NCBI GenBank assembly: GCA_947426355.1
Contig: CANEDU010000008.1
Location: 1 to 35,434, forward strand
Direction of reading: 5' to 3'
Origin: an uncultured Adlercreutzia sp.
GTDB taxonomy: Bacteria > Actinomycetota > Coriobacteriia > Coriobacteriales > Eggerthellaceae
DNA: 35,434 bases
Numbering within the stretch: the first letter of the stretch is position 1; each line of letters opens with the position of its first letter. The notes under the pieces were generated by a model that was not told the origin of the DNA, ran no database searches, and saw only the letters and a program-made list of their open reading frames with translations. Both the position numbers and the translations under genes were made by a program. Of the stretch, positions 1 to 8,670 are shown one piece after another.

Positions 1-1314
1 CTCTTCCACCACCGTGCAGGTGGCAGCGCCCAGATGCTTCTTTACCACGCGGTAAGTGAGCAAGCCCGTAACAGCAAGGCCCAAAGCAAGCACCGATCCC
101 ACTTTGAACGAGGCCAGCGTCCCCAGGCTGTCGATGACCGCGCCTCCCAGCGAAGGACCGATGGCGCACCCACACGTGAACCCGGCGTTGAGCCAGGTGA
201 TGGCCTCGGTGAGCCGGCGCTGGGGAACCGCGCGCTCGCAAACGGTGTTGGCCACAATAAGCAGCGGCGCATAGGTGGCTGCGCCGATAAGTCCCACGAT
301 AGCCAGCGACAGGGCCGAATCGATAAAGAACATGGTGCCAAAGCCCAGGCCGCAGACAATCGCCGCCACCGCCAACTGCTTGGGCAACGGCGCCCGCAGG
401 CGAACCATGCCGAAGGAAAACCCCATCAACATGGACATAATGCCCTGGATGACCAGTACAAAACTGGCGATATCCGGATTGCCCAGATCTTCGGCCAGCG
501 AGACCGTGGCCGTATCGATGAGCCCGAGGAAAGCTCCCATAAACATGTAGATAATGAAGAGCACCTGCACGACGACCGACATGCGTATGACGCTCATGCG
601 GCTCCGGCGCTCCTCGGCGCCAGCCAGTTGCGCCGCCTCAAGCTCGGCGCTCGCACCGGCTTCTTCTTCCGGCGCATCGCCATCGACCCAACCCACCTCC
701 GGCGCCGTGGAGCGGGCCGCGCAAAGGATGACCGCCCCTGTGGCAAAGGCGACGCCGCCGGCCACCATACCCGCCACCGGATGGATAGAAGCGGCCAGGG
801 CAATGGAAATCGAGGGGCTGAAGATGAACGCCATGTCGTCCAGTACGCTTTCGTAAGAGAACATGGTGCGCAGCTCCGGCGCGCGATCACCGAGCCTTCC
901 CGAGCGAATGAGGTATGTCCAGCGCGTGCGAGCCATAGCGTGAGGACTCGGATAGAATCCAACGAGCACAGCACCCAAGAACAGCGGCCAAATGCTCGCC
1001 TGGGCGAGCACGGTTCCTATGAGCACCGCCTGGCCGACAAGGGACAGGGCCGCGGCCTGCGGCACCACGGCGCACTGGCCGCGCTCGTCGATGCGCTTGG
1101 ATACGCGCGGCCCCACCAAAAACGTGGAGAGCGCGATAGTAGACGATACGAGCCCGGCCGTGAAGAACGAATAGCCCGACAGCGTGATCATGGTGACCAC
1201 GCCGATGTTCAGCATGCCCGTATAAAAGCGCATAAGCAAGCAGGCGATATCGAAGGGGTAGGCCTGACGCACGCTCAGCACCTGCTTGTAAACTCCCGGA
1301 TTGACCGACGCCAC
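1..1314 (-). CDS. MFS transporter (C-terminus runs off the left edge)
   Basis: Reverse-strand frame open from a GTG at 1314 to the window edge; translates to hydrophobic segments such as VVASVNPGVYKQVLSVRQAYPFDIACLLMRFYTGMLNIGVVTMITLSGYSFFTAGLVSSTIALSTFLVGPRVSKRIDERG; RBS-like aaggggg-tgagg upstream. Not in the ORF track because it has no stop inside the window. Confidence 0.85.
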   Translation of the reverse strand, partial: MASVNPGVYKQVLSVRQAYPFDIACLLMRFYTGMLNIGVVTMITLSGYSFFTAGLVSSTIALSTFLVGPRVSKRIDERGQCAVVPQAAALSLVGQAVLIGTVLAQASIWPLFLGAVLVGFYPSPHAMARTRWTYLIRSGRLGDRAPELRTMFSYESVLDDMAFIFSPSISIALAASIHPVAGMVAGGVAFATGAVILCAARSTAPEVGWVDGDAPEEEAGASAELEAAQLAGAEERRSRMSVIRMSVVVQVLFIIYMFMGAFLGLIDTATVSLAEDLGNPDIASFVLVIQGIMSMLMGFSFGMVRLRAPLPKQLAVAAIVCGLGFGTMFFIDSALSLAIVGLIGAATYAPLLIVANTVCERAVPQRRLTEAITWLNAGFTCGCAIGPSLGGAVIDSLGTLASFKVGSVLALGLAVTGLLTYRVVKKHLGAATCTVVEE

Positions 1315-1549
1315 AACCTCACCCCCTTACACCAGCTTCCCGACGCAGCGCACGCCCGGCGGGGCCGAGCGCGAAGCCCAGCATAGCACGACGAACAGCA
1401 AGCGCAACCCCGAAGAAGTCCAACGTCAGACCCAATTCGTTGGACTTCTTCACAAACCGACGCGCGCGGGGCGCCCAGGGGAACTTGTAGTACCATAGGC
1501 GCAGACCAACACGGCGCCCACAGGCGCCCAGAACAAAGGAGCGAACCTC

Positions 1550-2434
1550 ATGTACGACGGCCTGACAAGCCCGGGACGCAACGACGAGTGCTGGTGCGGC
1601 AGCGGCAAGAAATACAAGAAGTGCCATCTTGATTTCGACGAGCGCCTAGAGCAGCTGGCCGAAGCGGGCGAGGAGGTGCCGCCCCGCGACCTCCTGAAAA
1701 CCCCGGCTGAAATCGAGGGCATCAAGCGCAGCGCCGAGGTGAATATCGGCGTGCTCGATTTCGTGGCCGAGCGCATCGCGGCAGGAGTCACCACCGAACA
1801 GATCGACCAGTGGGTATACGACTACACCGTCGAGCATGACGCCATTCCCGCCCCGCTGAACTACGAGGGATTCCCCAAGAGCGTGTGCACGTCGACCAAC
1901 GAGGTGGTCTGCCACGGCATCCCGTCCGCTGACGAAACGCTCAAAGAGGGCGACATCGTGAATGTCGACTGTTCCACCATCAAAGACGGCTTCTTCTCCG
2001 ACTCCTCTCGCATGTTCTGTGTCGGCGAGGTGTCGTCCGAGGCGGCCGATTTGGTGCGCGTGACCAAGGAAGCGGTGCAGGTGGGCCTAGACGCCATCAA
2101 GCCCTGGGGGCATTTGGGGGATATCGGCGCGGCCGTGAACGCCTATGCCCGCGAGCACGGCTATACGGTCGTACGCGAGTTCGGCGGCCACGGCATCGGC
2201 GTGGAGTTCCACGAGGACCCCTTCGTGAGCTTCGTTTCCGAGGCGGGCACGGGGCCCATCTTGGTGCCGGGGCTGTGCTTCACCATCGAGCCCATGATCA
2301 ATGCCGGCGCCCAGGAAATCGACATGTCCGACCCCAACGGCTGGACGGTCCGCACTGCCGACAAGTCGCTCACCGCCCAATGGGAGGTGCAGCTGGTCAT
2401 CACCGAAGACGGCTACGAGCTGCTCAGCTGGTAG
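1550..2434 (+). CDS. map: Type I methionine aminopeptidase with N-terminal SEC-C zinc motif
   Basis: N-terminus PGRNDECWCGSGKKYKKCH (SEC-C) followed by MetAP core (NYEGFPKSVCTSTNEVVCHGIP, NVDCSTIKDGFFSDSSRMF, GGHGIGVEFHEDP, FTIEPMIN); RBS aaaggagcg. Confidence 0.95.
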   Translation: MYDGLTSPGRNDECWCGSGKKYKKCHLDFDERLEQLAEAGEEVPPRDLLKTPAEIEGIKRSAEVNIGVLDFVAERIAAGVTTEQIDQWVYDYTVEHDAIPAPLNYEGFPKSVCTSTNEVVCHGIPSADETLKEGDIVNVDCSTIKDGFFSDSSRMFCVGEVSSEAADLVRVTKEAVQVGLDAIKPWGHLGDIGAAVNAYAREHGYTVVREFGGHGIGVEFHEDPFVSFVSEAGTGPILVPGLCFTIEPMINAGAQEIDMSDPNGWTVRTADKSLTAQWEVQLVITEDGYELLSW

Positions 2435-2512
2435 CAATCGCCCACGTGCGGGTCAGGCGGCCCGGCCGTTTCCGAAACGGTGGCGACAACTTTACGTTCC
2501 CCATACGCTTAT

Positions 2513-2545
2513 CGGGCGGGTCCGCAATAGGGTCCGCCCGCTTTT
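2513..2545 (+). terminator. Putative intrinsic terminator after map
   Basis: cgggcgg ... ccgcccg 7-bp stem followed by ctttta. Confidence 0.55.
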
Positions 2546-2592
2546 ATGCTGGGGGTTGTCATTCAGCACCCCCTACCCGTGAGGAGATAGTC

Positions 2593-3438
2593 ATGGCTGA
2601 GAACAACGAACCGAACCTGCTGACTACCGACGGCTATACCGAGGAAGGCCGCGCCCTTGAGCAGGAATCGCTCGCTTCCACCTATCCCACCGAGAAGGCA
2701 CCCATCGATGACGAGGCCCGTGGTGCGGCCCTCGAGGCCCAGAGCCTCTCCGACGGCGAACCCGCCCGCGTAGCGGCCGCCGCACCCGCTCCTACGGCCG
2801 CCGATGCCGATGCGCTTGCCGGCGCGGCCCTGCAGGCCCAGGAGCTGAGCCCTTCAGAGCCGGTGGCGGCCCCAGCGGCCATTCCCGCGCAAGCTGGATA
2901 CGGTGCCGAAGGTCGTGTCCTTGAGCAGGAGACCCTGCCGCCCACCTATCCTGTCGAGCAGCCCGCATCCCAGCCGACCCCGGCCGCAATGCCCATGAAC
3001 GCGGCCTATCACGCCGCCTACGGGGCGCCGCAGCAACCCGCTTCCGCTCCCCTGCAGAACGCCGGCCCCACACCGGTGCCCGTCGGCGAACAGACGCATC
3101 CGACGGCGGCGCCTCACGCAGCCGCTACTGCCGCCGCAGTTCAGAAGGTGCACAAGCCCCTCGATCCCGTGCAGGTCTTCCATATCTGCGGCATGGTCGT
3201 GGGCGCCATCATCATGATCTTCGGGCTGTGCATGCTCGCTTACTACACGCCCGATGCGGCCGGCTCCATGTTCGACAGCTACCAGATGAACGGCTCGACT
3301 GGCTTCTCCAGCACCGGCGCCACGTCAGCCCAAGTAATCAAGGGCGGCTTCGCCATGCTGCTCATCGGCCTCGGCGCCACCGACATCTGCGCCTTCGGCG
3401 CGAAATACGCCAAGACCATAAAGCACGAGCAAAAGTAA
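2593..3438 (+). CDS. Hypothetical membrane protein with repeated N-terminal motif and two C-terminal TM segments
   Basis: ATG at 2593 with gaggag RBS inside the longer ORF 2275-3438; Ala/Pro-rich N-region, then VFHICGMVVGAIIMIFGLCMLAY and VIKGGFAMLLIGLGATDICAFGAKY. Confidence 0.75.
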   Translation: MAENNEPNLLTTDGYTEEGRALEQESLASTYPTEKAPIDDEARGAALEAQSLSDGEPARVAAAAPAPTAADADALAGAALQAQELSPSEPVAAPAAIPAQAGYGAEGRVLEQETLPPTYPVEQPASQPTPAAMPMNAAYHAAYGAPQQPASAPLQNAGPTPVPVGEQTHPTAAPHAAATAAAVQKVHKPLDPVQVFHICGMVVGAIIMIFGLCMLAYYTPDAAGSMFDSYQMNGSTGFSSTGATSAQVIKGGFAMLLIGLGATDICAFGAKYAKTIKHEQK

Positions 3439-3455
3439 CAGATTCAGCTGACCTT

Positions 3456-3483
3456 TTGCATTTTCTGTGAGGGTTGCTATAAT
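3456..3483 (+). promoter_or_regulatory. Sigma70-type promoter upstream of the NrdD-like ORF
   Basis: TTGCAT (3456-3461), 16 bp spacer, TATAAT (3478-3483). Confidence 0.6.
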
Positions 3484-3720
3484 AATCGGCGATTTACGAC
3501 GAAGCACACAAGCTTCGAACGATGAGGGCTCTGTTTTTGGAGGGGACAGGGCCCTTTGTCATTCTCTGGGACGGTTTCTCATTTTTTCATACATCTTGGA
3601 AACATGGGTGCAATGGTCAATATCTTGTGTTAGTATTCCGAATCGCTAACTAGATATGGTAATCGATGCGGCTGCCGCTCCCCTCATGCGGCAGCCCGAA
3701 CGCAGAAAAGGAGCTCGCCA

Positions 3721-4040
3721 TGGAGAACAAGACAATCGACGGCGTGAAGGTAGCCGTGAACTACGCCAAGGCCGACGACGCCCCGGTGTCCGAGGAAGAA
3801 ATCAAGGCCTACATCAAGCGCGCCCACGACAAGTACCCTCATGGCCAGCTGGAGTCCCTCACCCTGGATGTGGACGGCGAGGACGTGGGCATCCACTACG
3901 GCCTGGCGCCCGTGAAGTTCGATCGCATTCGCCGCATCACCGGTTATCTGGTGGGTACGCTGGATCGCTTCAACGACGCCAAGCGCGCCGAAGAGCACGA
4001 CCGCGTCAAGCACGAGGTGCCTTCCTGCTGCATCAAGTAG
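3721..4040 (+). CDS. Small protein resembling the C-terminal (glycyl-radical) region of anaerobic ribonucleotide reductase NrdD
   Basis: MENKTIDGVKVAVNYAKADD...FDRIRRITGYLVGTLDRFNDAKRAEEHDRVKHEVPSCCIK; 'RIRRITGYLVGTLDRFNDAKRAEEHDRVKH' resembles NrdD C-termini. RBS aaaggagctcgcc before ATG 3721. Confidence 0.65.
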
Positions 4041-4073
4041 CTTCGCAGCCGAATCACTGCGCGACAAAGCAAA

Positions 4074-4107
4074 GGCCGCTCCCGCAAACGCCGGGAGCGG
4101 CCTTTTT
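4074..4107 (+). terminator. Rho-independent terminator
   Basis: ggccgctccc-gcaaacgcc-gggagcggcc followed by ttttt. Confidence 0.9.
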
Positions 4108-4140
4108 CGTTCATGGTAAGAACGCTTTATTCCCTGCTGG

Positions 4141-4280
4141 TGGCAAAAAAGTGCGTTTGGAGGCGCATAAATTCGCTTCCTTTTGCTTATATTGCCCGAA
4201 AAATGCGATTATCGCTAGTTTCAGCAAGCAAAATCGCTCATTTTTAGAATGACTGCGCCTCCAAACGGAATTTTTTGCCA
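4141..4280. repeat. 140-bp element with 27-bp near-perfect terminal inverted repeats (MITE-like or structured intergenic element)
   Basis: Left arm tggcaaaaaagtgcgtttggaggcgca (4141-4167); reverse complement of right arm 4254-4280 is tggcaaaaaattccgtttggaggcgca: 25/27 identical. An inner inverted repeat aaaaatgcgatt/aatcgctcattttt lies between the arms. Confidence 0.7.
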
Positions 4281-4339
4281 GGCGCAGTGCAACTTAATGC
4301 AATCAGCAGAATAAGGGGGCTTCGGATAACGACTTTACC

Positions 4340-4936
4340 TTACAGCGGCAGGCGGCCTTCGAGGGCGCGGCCTAAGGTGACCTCGTCGGCGAACTCCAAA
4401 TCGCCGCCGACGGGCAAGACGCTGGCGGGGCGCGTCACCTTCACGCCCAAGGGCTTGATGAGGCGCGCCAGGTACGCCGCCGTGGTCTCCCCCTCTATGT
4501 TGGGGTTCATGGCGAGCACCACCTCAGTCACATCCTCGCGGCCCAGGCGCGCCATAAGCTCGGCGATGCGCAAATCGCCCGGCCCCACGCCCTCCATGGG
4601 CGCAAGCACGCCCCCCAGCACATGGTAGACGCCGTTGAACACGGCCGTGCGCTCAATGGGCGGGATGTCGCGCGGCTCGCTCACCACGCAAATGACCGCG
4701 CCATCGCGCTTGGAGCTGGCGCATATCTCGCACAGCTCGCCCTCGGCGTAGTTGAAGCAGCGGGCGCAGAAATGCACGCCCGCCTTGACCTCGCGGATGG
4801 CGTCGGCCAGACGCAGGGCCTCGGCCGTATCGGTGTTCAGGATCCAGTAGGCCATGCGCTGGGCCGATTTCGGCCCCACGCCCGGCAGACGCTCGAGCTC
4901 GTCGAGCAGCTTCTGGATGGAAGGCGCCGCTTGCAC
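4340..4936 (-). CDS. recR: Recombination mediator protein RecR
   Basis: IQKLLDELERLPGVGPKSAQRMAYWIL, zinc finger CARCFNYAEGELCEIC, Toprim region. Confidence 0.97.
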   Translation of the reverse strand: MQAAPSIQKLLDELERLPGVGPKSAQRMAYWILNTDTAEALRLADAIREVKAGVHFCARCFNYAEGELCEICASSKRDGAVICVVSEPRDIPPIERTAVFNGVYHVLGGVLAPMEGVGPGDLRIAELMARLGREDVTEVVLAMNPNIEGETTAAYLARLIKPLGVKVTRPASVLPVGGDLEFADEVTLGRALEGRLPL

Positions 4937-4967
4937 AGATATCGCTCGCTTTGCTGAAATCCGCAGC

Positions 4968-5276
4968 CTACATCAGGCCCGGAATTTTCATACCACCCAT
5001 GACGGCGTTCATGCGGGCGTTAGCGGCCTCGCTGGCGGAGCGCAGCGCCTCGTTCACGGCGGCCACGACCATGTCCTGCAGCATTTCTACGTCCTCGGGG
5101 TCCACCGCAGCCGGATCGATGACGATGTCGGTGATGGCCATGTCGCCCGTAGCCGTAGCCTTCACCATACCGCCGCCGGCGGAAGCCTCGAAGGTCATGG
5201 CAGCAATCTCCTGCTGAGCCGCAGCGGCATCGCGCTGCATCTTCTGGGCCTGCTTCATCATTTTCTTCATGTCCAT
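4968..5276 (-). CDS. YbaB/EbfC family nucleoid-associated protein
   Basis: MDMKKMMKQAQKMQRDAAAAQQEIAAMTFEASAGGGMVKATATGDMAITDIVIDPAAVDPEDVEMLQDMV; located between dnaX and recR. Confidence 0.95.
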   Translation of the reverse strand: MDMKKMMKQAQKMQRDAAAAQQEIAAMTFEASAGGGMVKATATGDMAITDIVIDPAAVDPEDVEMLQDMVVAAVNEALRSASEAANARMNAVMGGMKIPGLM

Positions 5277-5332
5277 GGGGAAACTCCTTTGATGGTCTTT
5301 AAGGACTGGTAACGTATTCTAGGGCAAGACGC

Positions 5333-7834
5333 CTAGATGACTTCCTCGAAGTTGACGCCGTCGCCGAATCCGAAGGCGAGCGAGGCTGCCAAGTCGGGCT
5401 CCTCCACCGGGTTCGGCGAGGGGCCGGATACCGCATCGGGCTCGGGGGGCAGACCCGTGGCGCTCGCGCCCGGTTGGGGGGCGGCAGAAAGCTCGGGGGC
5501 GACCGACGAGGCTGCGGAAGGCGCCACACTGGAAGCTGCGGACGCGGGTTCCGCAGATACCGAGGTCGCCGGCGCTGCCGTGGGTGCCGCCTCCCAGGGC
5601 GGCACTTCCTCGGGCGCCGCAGGACTGGAAGCGGCCTGGGGCTGTTGAGGTGCGCGCGCGGCAAAGGGGTCCTCAAAGGGGATGTCGACATCGTCGTAGG
5701 GAACGTAGTCGTCGTAAGGAGGACGATCGTCGTCGGGCGCTGCGGAGGGCGCGGCAGCCTGGGACTGGGACGCTGCCGACGATGCCGCTGCAGGTTCAGA
5801 AGTAGCTGCAGGCTGCGGGACCGGCTGGGGCTGGGGCTGCGCGATAGGCTGCGGCTGTACGACGGGTTGGGGCTGTGCGGCCGGCTGAGGCTGCGCCTGC
5901 TGGATCGGCTGCACCGCTACCGGTGCAGCAGCTGCTACACCAGCAGGTGCCGCCGCAACCGCAGCTGACGCGGTTGAGCCGGCTTTGCGCAGTTCGAAGG
6001 GAATATCGCCACGGGCCTCTTGGCGCAGGACCGCGGCCAGCTCGGCCTGGACCTCCGCCTTTTGCACCGCGCGGAAAGCGAAGTCGTTCTCAGCGGGGAA
6101 CTCGATGAGCAGGGTACCCGTCGCCCCATCGAACACTGCCTTGGTGTTCATGAACAGCACGCCGTAGGCCGCCTTCGACTTCTTGAGGGAGGCCAGCACG
6201 CCCGCCCATAGGCGCTGCAGCGAAGCCAGGTTGGAAAGCGTCGCGACCATCTCGGCCGAAAGCGATCCAACAGGCGCGGAGGCGGGTTGTGCGGGTTGCG
6301 CTTGGACTGCTGCCGCAGAGGCGGGTTGCGACATAGGCGCGGCCGCCATTGCGGGCTGCGACGCAGGTGCCGTTGCCGTTGTGGGCGTGGCGCTTGCCGA
6401 AGGTGTTGCGGGGCTTGGGACCGAGGGGCGACTGAAGTCGCCCCCTACGGGGCTCGAGCCCGAGGTCGTCGCGACAGCCTCATTTGCAGCGACCTCATTC
6501 ACGGCAATCTCATTCGCGGCAGCCTCTTCCGTAGGAGCGGACTTCAGTCCGCCCTTCTCCGGAGCAGTTTCCGTCATTGGCGCAGCGTCCGCGGTTCCAA
6601 CAGGAACCGTCATTGCCGGCACCGCCGTCGCGGGCGCCGCCACAGGCGCGGGCGTCGGCGCACCTGCCGTCGGGGCCACTACGGCAGCGCCGGCCAGTTG
6701 GCGCTCCAGGGTTTCCACGCGCTCGGCCAGAGCGGCCAGGGTAAGGTCGGCATCGGGGCGCACCATGCGCGTAAGGGCAATCTCGAACGACAATCGCGGA
6801 TTCGTGGACGTCTTCAGCTCGCCGGCCACATCACCCAGCACCTCAAGCAGACGCGCCAAGCGATCGGCGCCGAACAGCGGCAGCTCTTCAGTCAACTCGC
6901 GGCGCGTCGCCTCGGATACATCCAGCACCACATCGGGGCCGGCCACAGCCATGACGTACATGTTGCGCATATGCTCGGCCAGATTCCCCACGAACTGGGC
7001 CATGTCAGCACCGGTTTCCACGTACTCGGCCACCCAGCGGAAACACGCCGCCGCGTCGCGCGCGCCCACGGCCCGCACGATATCGGCCAAGTCGGTGGAA
7101 TCCACCGCACCCAGCATGCGCTCGGCCACTTCCATGGTGACCGCGCCGTCGCCGAAGGCAATCAGCTGCTCGAGCGACGTGAGCGCGTTGCGCATGCCGC
7201 CCTCGGCCCTGTGCGCGATGAGGTCAAGCGCATCGCCTTCAAACTCCACGCCCTCTTCCACGCAAATGGCGCCCAAACGCGACACCATGGCCTCGGTGGA
7301 AATGCGACGGAAATCGAAACGCTGGCAGCGCGAGTGAATGGTCTCGGGCACCTTCTGCGGATCGGTAGTGGCCAGGATGAACACCACATGGCTCGGCGGC
7401 TCCTCCAACGTCTTCAAAAGCGCGTTGAAGGCGGCCGTGGAAAGCATGTGCACCTCGTCGATGATGTACACCTTGTAGCGCCCGCGAGTAGGCGCGAACT
7501 GCACTCGGCCGATAATCTCCTCGCGGACGTTCTCCACACCGGTACGCGAGGCGGCGTCCAGCTCGTATACATCAGGGTGCTCGCCGGCGGCAATCATCTC
7601 GCAGTCTTCGCAGGTGCCATCGGGCTCGGCTGTGGGACCCCCCTCGCACAAAAGCGCCTTCGCGAGCAGACGCGCCGTGGTGGTCTTGCCCGTGCCGCGC
7701 GGACCCGTGAACAGGTAGGCATGGCTCACCTTGTCCTGGGCGATGGCGTTCTTCAGCGTGCGCTCGATATGCTCCTGCCCGACGACGTCTTCGAAAATCT
7801 GCGGTCGGTACTTACGGTAGAGGGCCTCGGCCAT
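5333..7834 (-). CDS. dnaX: DNA polymerase III subunit gamma/tau
   Basis: MAEALYRKYRPQIFEDVVGQEHIERTLKNAI, GPRGTGKTTTARLLAKALLC, zinc-binding Cys residues (C...CEDC), long Ala/Pro/Gln-rich linker. Confidence 0.96.
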   Translation of the reverse strand: MAEALYRKYRPQIFEDVVGQEHIERTLKNAIAQDKVSHAYLFTGPRGTGKTTTARLLAKALLCEGGPTAEPDGTCEDCEMIAAGEHPDVYELDAASRTGVENVREEIIGRVQFAPTRGRYKVYIIDEVHMLSTAAFNALLKTLEEPPSHVVFILATTDPQKVPETIHSRCQRFDFRRISTEAMVSRLGAICVEEGVEFEGDALDLIAHRAEGGMRNALTSLEQLIAFGDGAVTMEVAERMLGAVDSTDLADIVRAVGARDAAACFRWVAEYVETGADMAQFVGNLAEHMRNMYVMAVAGPDVVLDVSEATRRELTEELPLFGADRLARLLEVLGDVAGELKTSTNPRLSFEIALTRMVRPDADLTLAALAERVETLERQLAGAAVVAPTAGAPTPAPVAAPATAVPAMTVPVGTADAAPMTETAPEKGGLKSAPTEEAAANEIAVNEVAANEAVATTSGSSPVGGDFSRPSVPSPATPSASATPTTATAPASQPAMAAAPMSQPASAAAVQAQPAQPASAPVGSLSAEMVATLSNLASLQRLWAGVLASLKKSKAAYGVLFMNTKAVFDGATGTLLIEFPAENDFAFRAVQKAEVQAELAAVLRQEARGDIPFELRKAGSTASAAVAAAPAGVAAAAPVAVQPIQQAQPQPAAQPQPVVQPQPIAQPQPQPVPQPAATSEPAAASSAASQSQAAAPSAAPDDDRPPYDDYVPYDDVDIPFEDPFAARAPQQPQAASSPAAPEEVPPWEAAPTAAPATSVSAEPASAASSVAPSAASSVAPELSAAPQPGASATGLPPEPDAVSGPSPNPVEEPDLAASLAFGFGDGVNFEEVI
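6425..6450 (-). repeat. REP-like palindrome within dnaX, copy 1
   Basis: ggggcgact-ga-agtcgcccc-ctacgg; 9-bp perfect stem with CTACGG flank. Confidence 0.7.
6529..6553 (+). repeat. REP-like palindrome within dnaX, copy 2 (inverted relative to copy 1)
   Basis: ccgtaggagcggact-tc-agtccgcc; same CGTAGG flank and GACTTCAGTC core as the reverse complement of copy 1. Confidence 0.7.
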
Positions 7835-7837
7835 GGG

Positions 7838-8638
7838 CTAGCGCTCCTTGCTCTCGTCGGCTACACGCCGGCGCGCCTCCGCCTTGGCCTCGGCCTCGGC
7901 GCGCATCACTTTCTCCTCCGTGAGCTCGCGCTCGTATTCGGCCTCGTTCACGCGCTCCTCGGCCTGAGCGACCGGATCGCCCTTCTTAGCCCGACGCGAC
8001 GTCATGGCCGCCTTGATGGCGCCAACGAACGCCGGCGCCACGGACACGGCCACGATGCCAAGCACGATAACCTCGAAGTGCTCCTGCACGAAGGGCACGC
8101 CCCCAAAGAAGTAGCCCACCAGCACGAACAGGCTCACCCAGGCGATGCCGCCCACGGCGTTGAACAGGGTGAACTTCGCGAAGTTCATGTGACCAGTGCC
8201 GGCAATGAAGGGCGCGAAGGTGCGGAAGAACGGCATGAAGCGCGTAATGATGATAGTAAGCCCGCCATAGCGCTCGAAGAAGTGGTCGAGCTTGGCCATG
8301 CGCTCGGGAGTGAGCGCACGCACCTTCCCCGAGTCGATGATGCGGCTGCCAAACAGGCGCGCGATCCAGTAGTTCGAGGTGTTGCCCAAAATAGCGGCGC
8401 TCCAGAACACGATGAGCGTCGCCCACAGGTTCAGGCCGCCTCCTTCGGCAGAGAACACGCCAGCCGCGAACAGCAGCGAATCGCCGGGCAGGAACGGAAA
8501 GAACACCAGGCCCGTCTCCACGAACACGATGAGGAACAGCGGCGTGTACACCCACACCGGGCCGAGCGCGATAATCCAGCCCGCGATAAAGCCGCGCGGG
8601 TCTTTCAGCAGGTTGATAAAAAAGTCGATGATACCCAT
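7838..8638 (-). CDS. DedA/VTT family membrane protein
   Basis: IVFVETGLVFFPFLPGDSLLFAAGVF and ERYGGLTIIITRFMPFFRTFAPFIAGTGHMNFAKFTLFNAVGGIAWV signature. Confidence 0.92.
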   Translation of the reverse strand: MGIIDFFINLLKDPRGFIAGWIIALGPVWVYTPLFLIVFVETGLVFFPFLPGDSLLFAAGVFSAEGGGLNLWATLIVFWSAAILGNTSNYWIARLFGSRIIDSGKVRALTPERMAKLDHFFERYGGLTIIITRFMPFFRTFAPFIAGTGHMNFAKFTLFNAVGGIAWVSLFVLVGYFFGGVPFVQEHFEVIVLGIVAVSVAPAFVGAIKAAMTSRRAKKGDPVAQAEERVNEAEYERELTEEKVMRAEAEAKAEARRRVADESKER

Positions 8639-8670
8639 GAGGGAGCCTTTCGAAGTCGTGATACGAAAAG

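Noticed and set aside
34-1386. 450-aa + strand ORF
   Set aside because: Arg/His/Gln-rich antisense artefact over the minus-strand MFS gene; no recognisable domain.
5333-7834. Programmed frameshift in dnaX producing gamma
   Set aside because: No A-rich slippery heptamer (AAAAAAG type) noticed on the coding strand.
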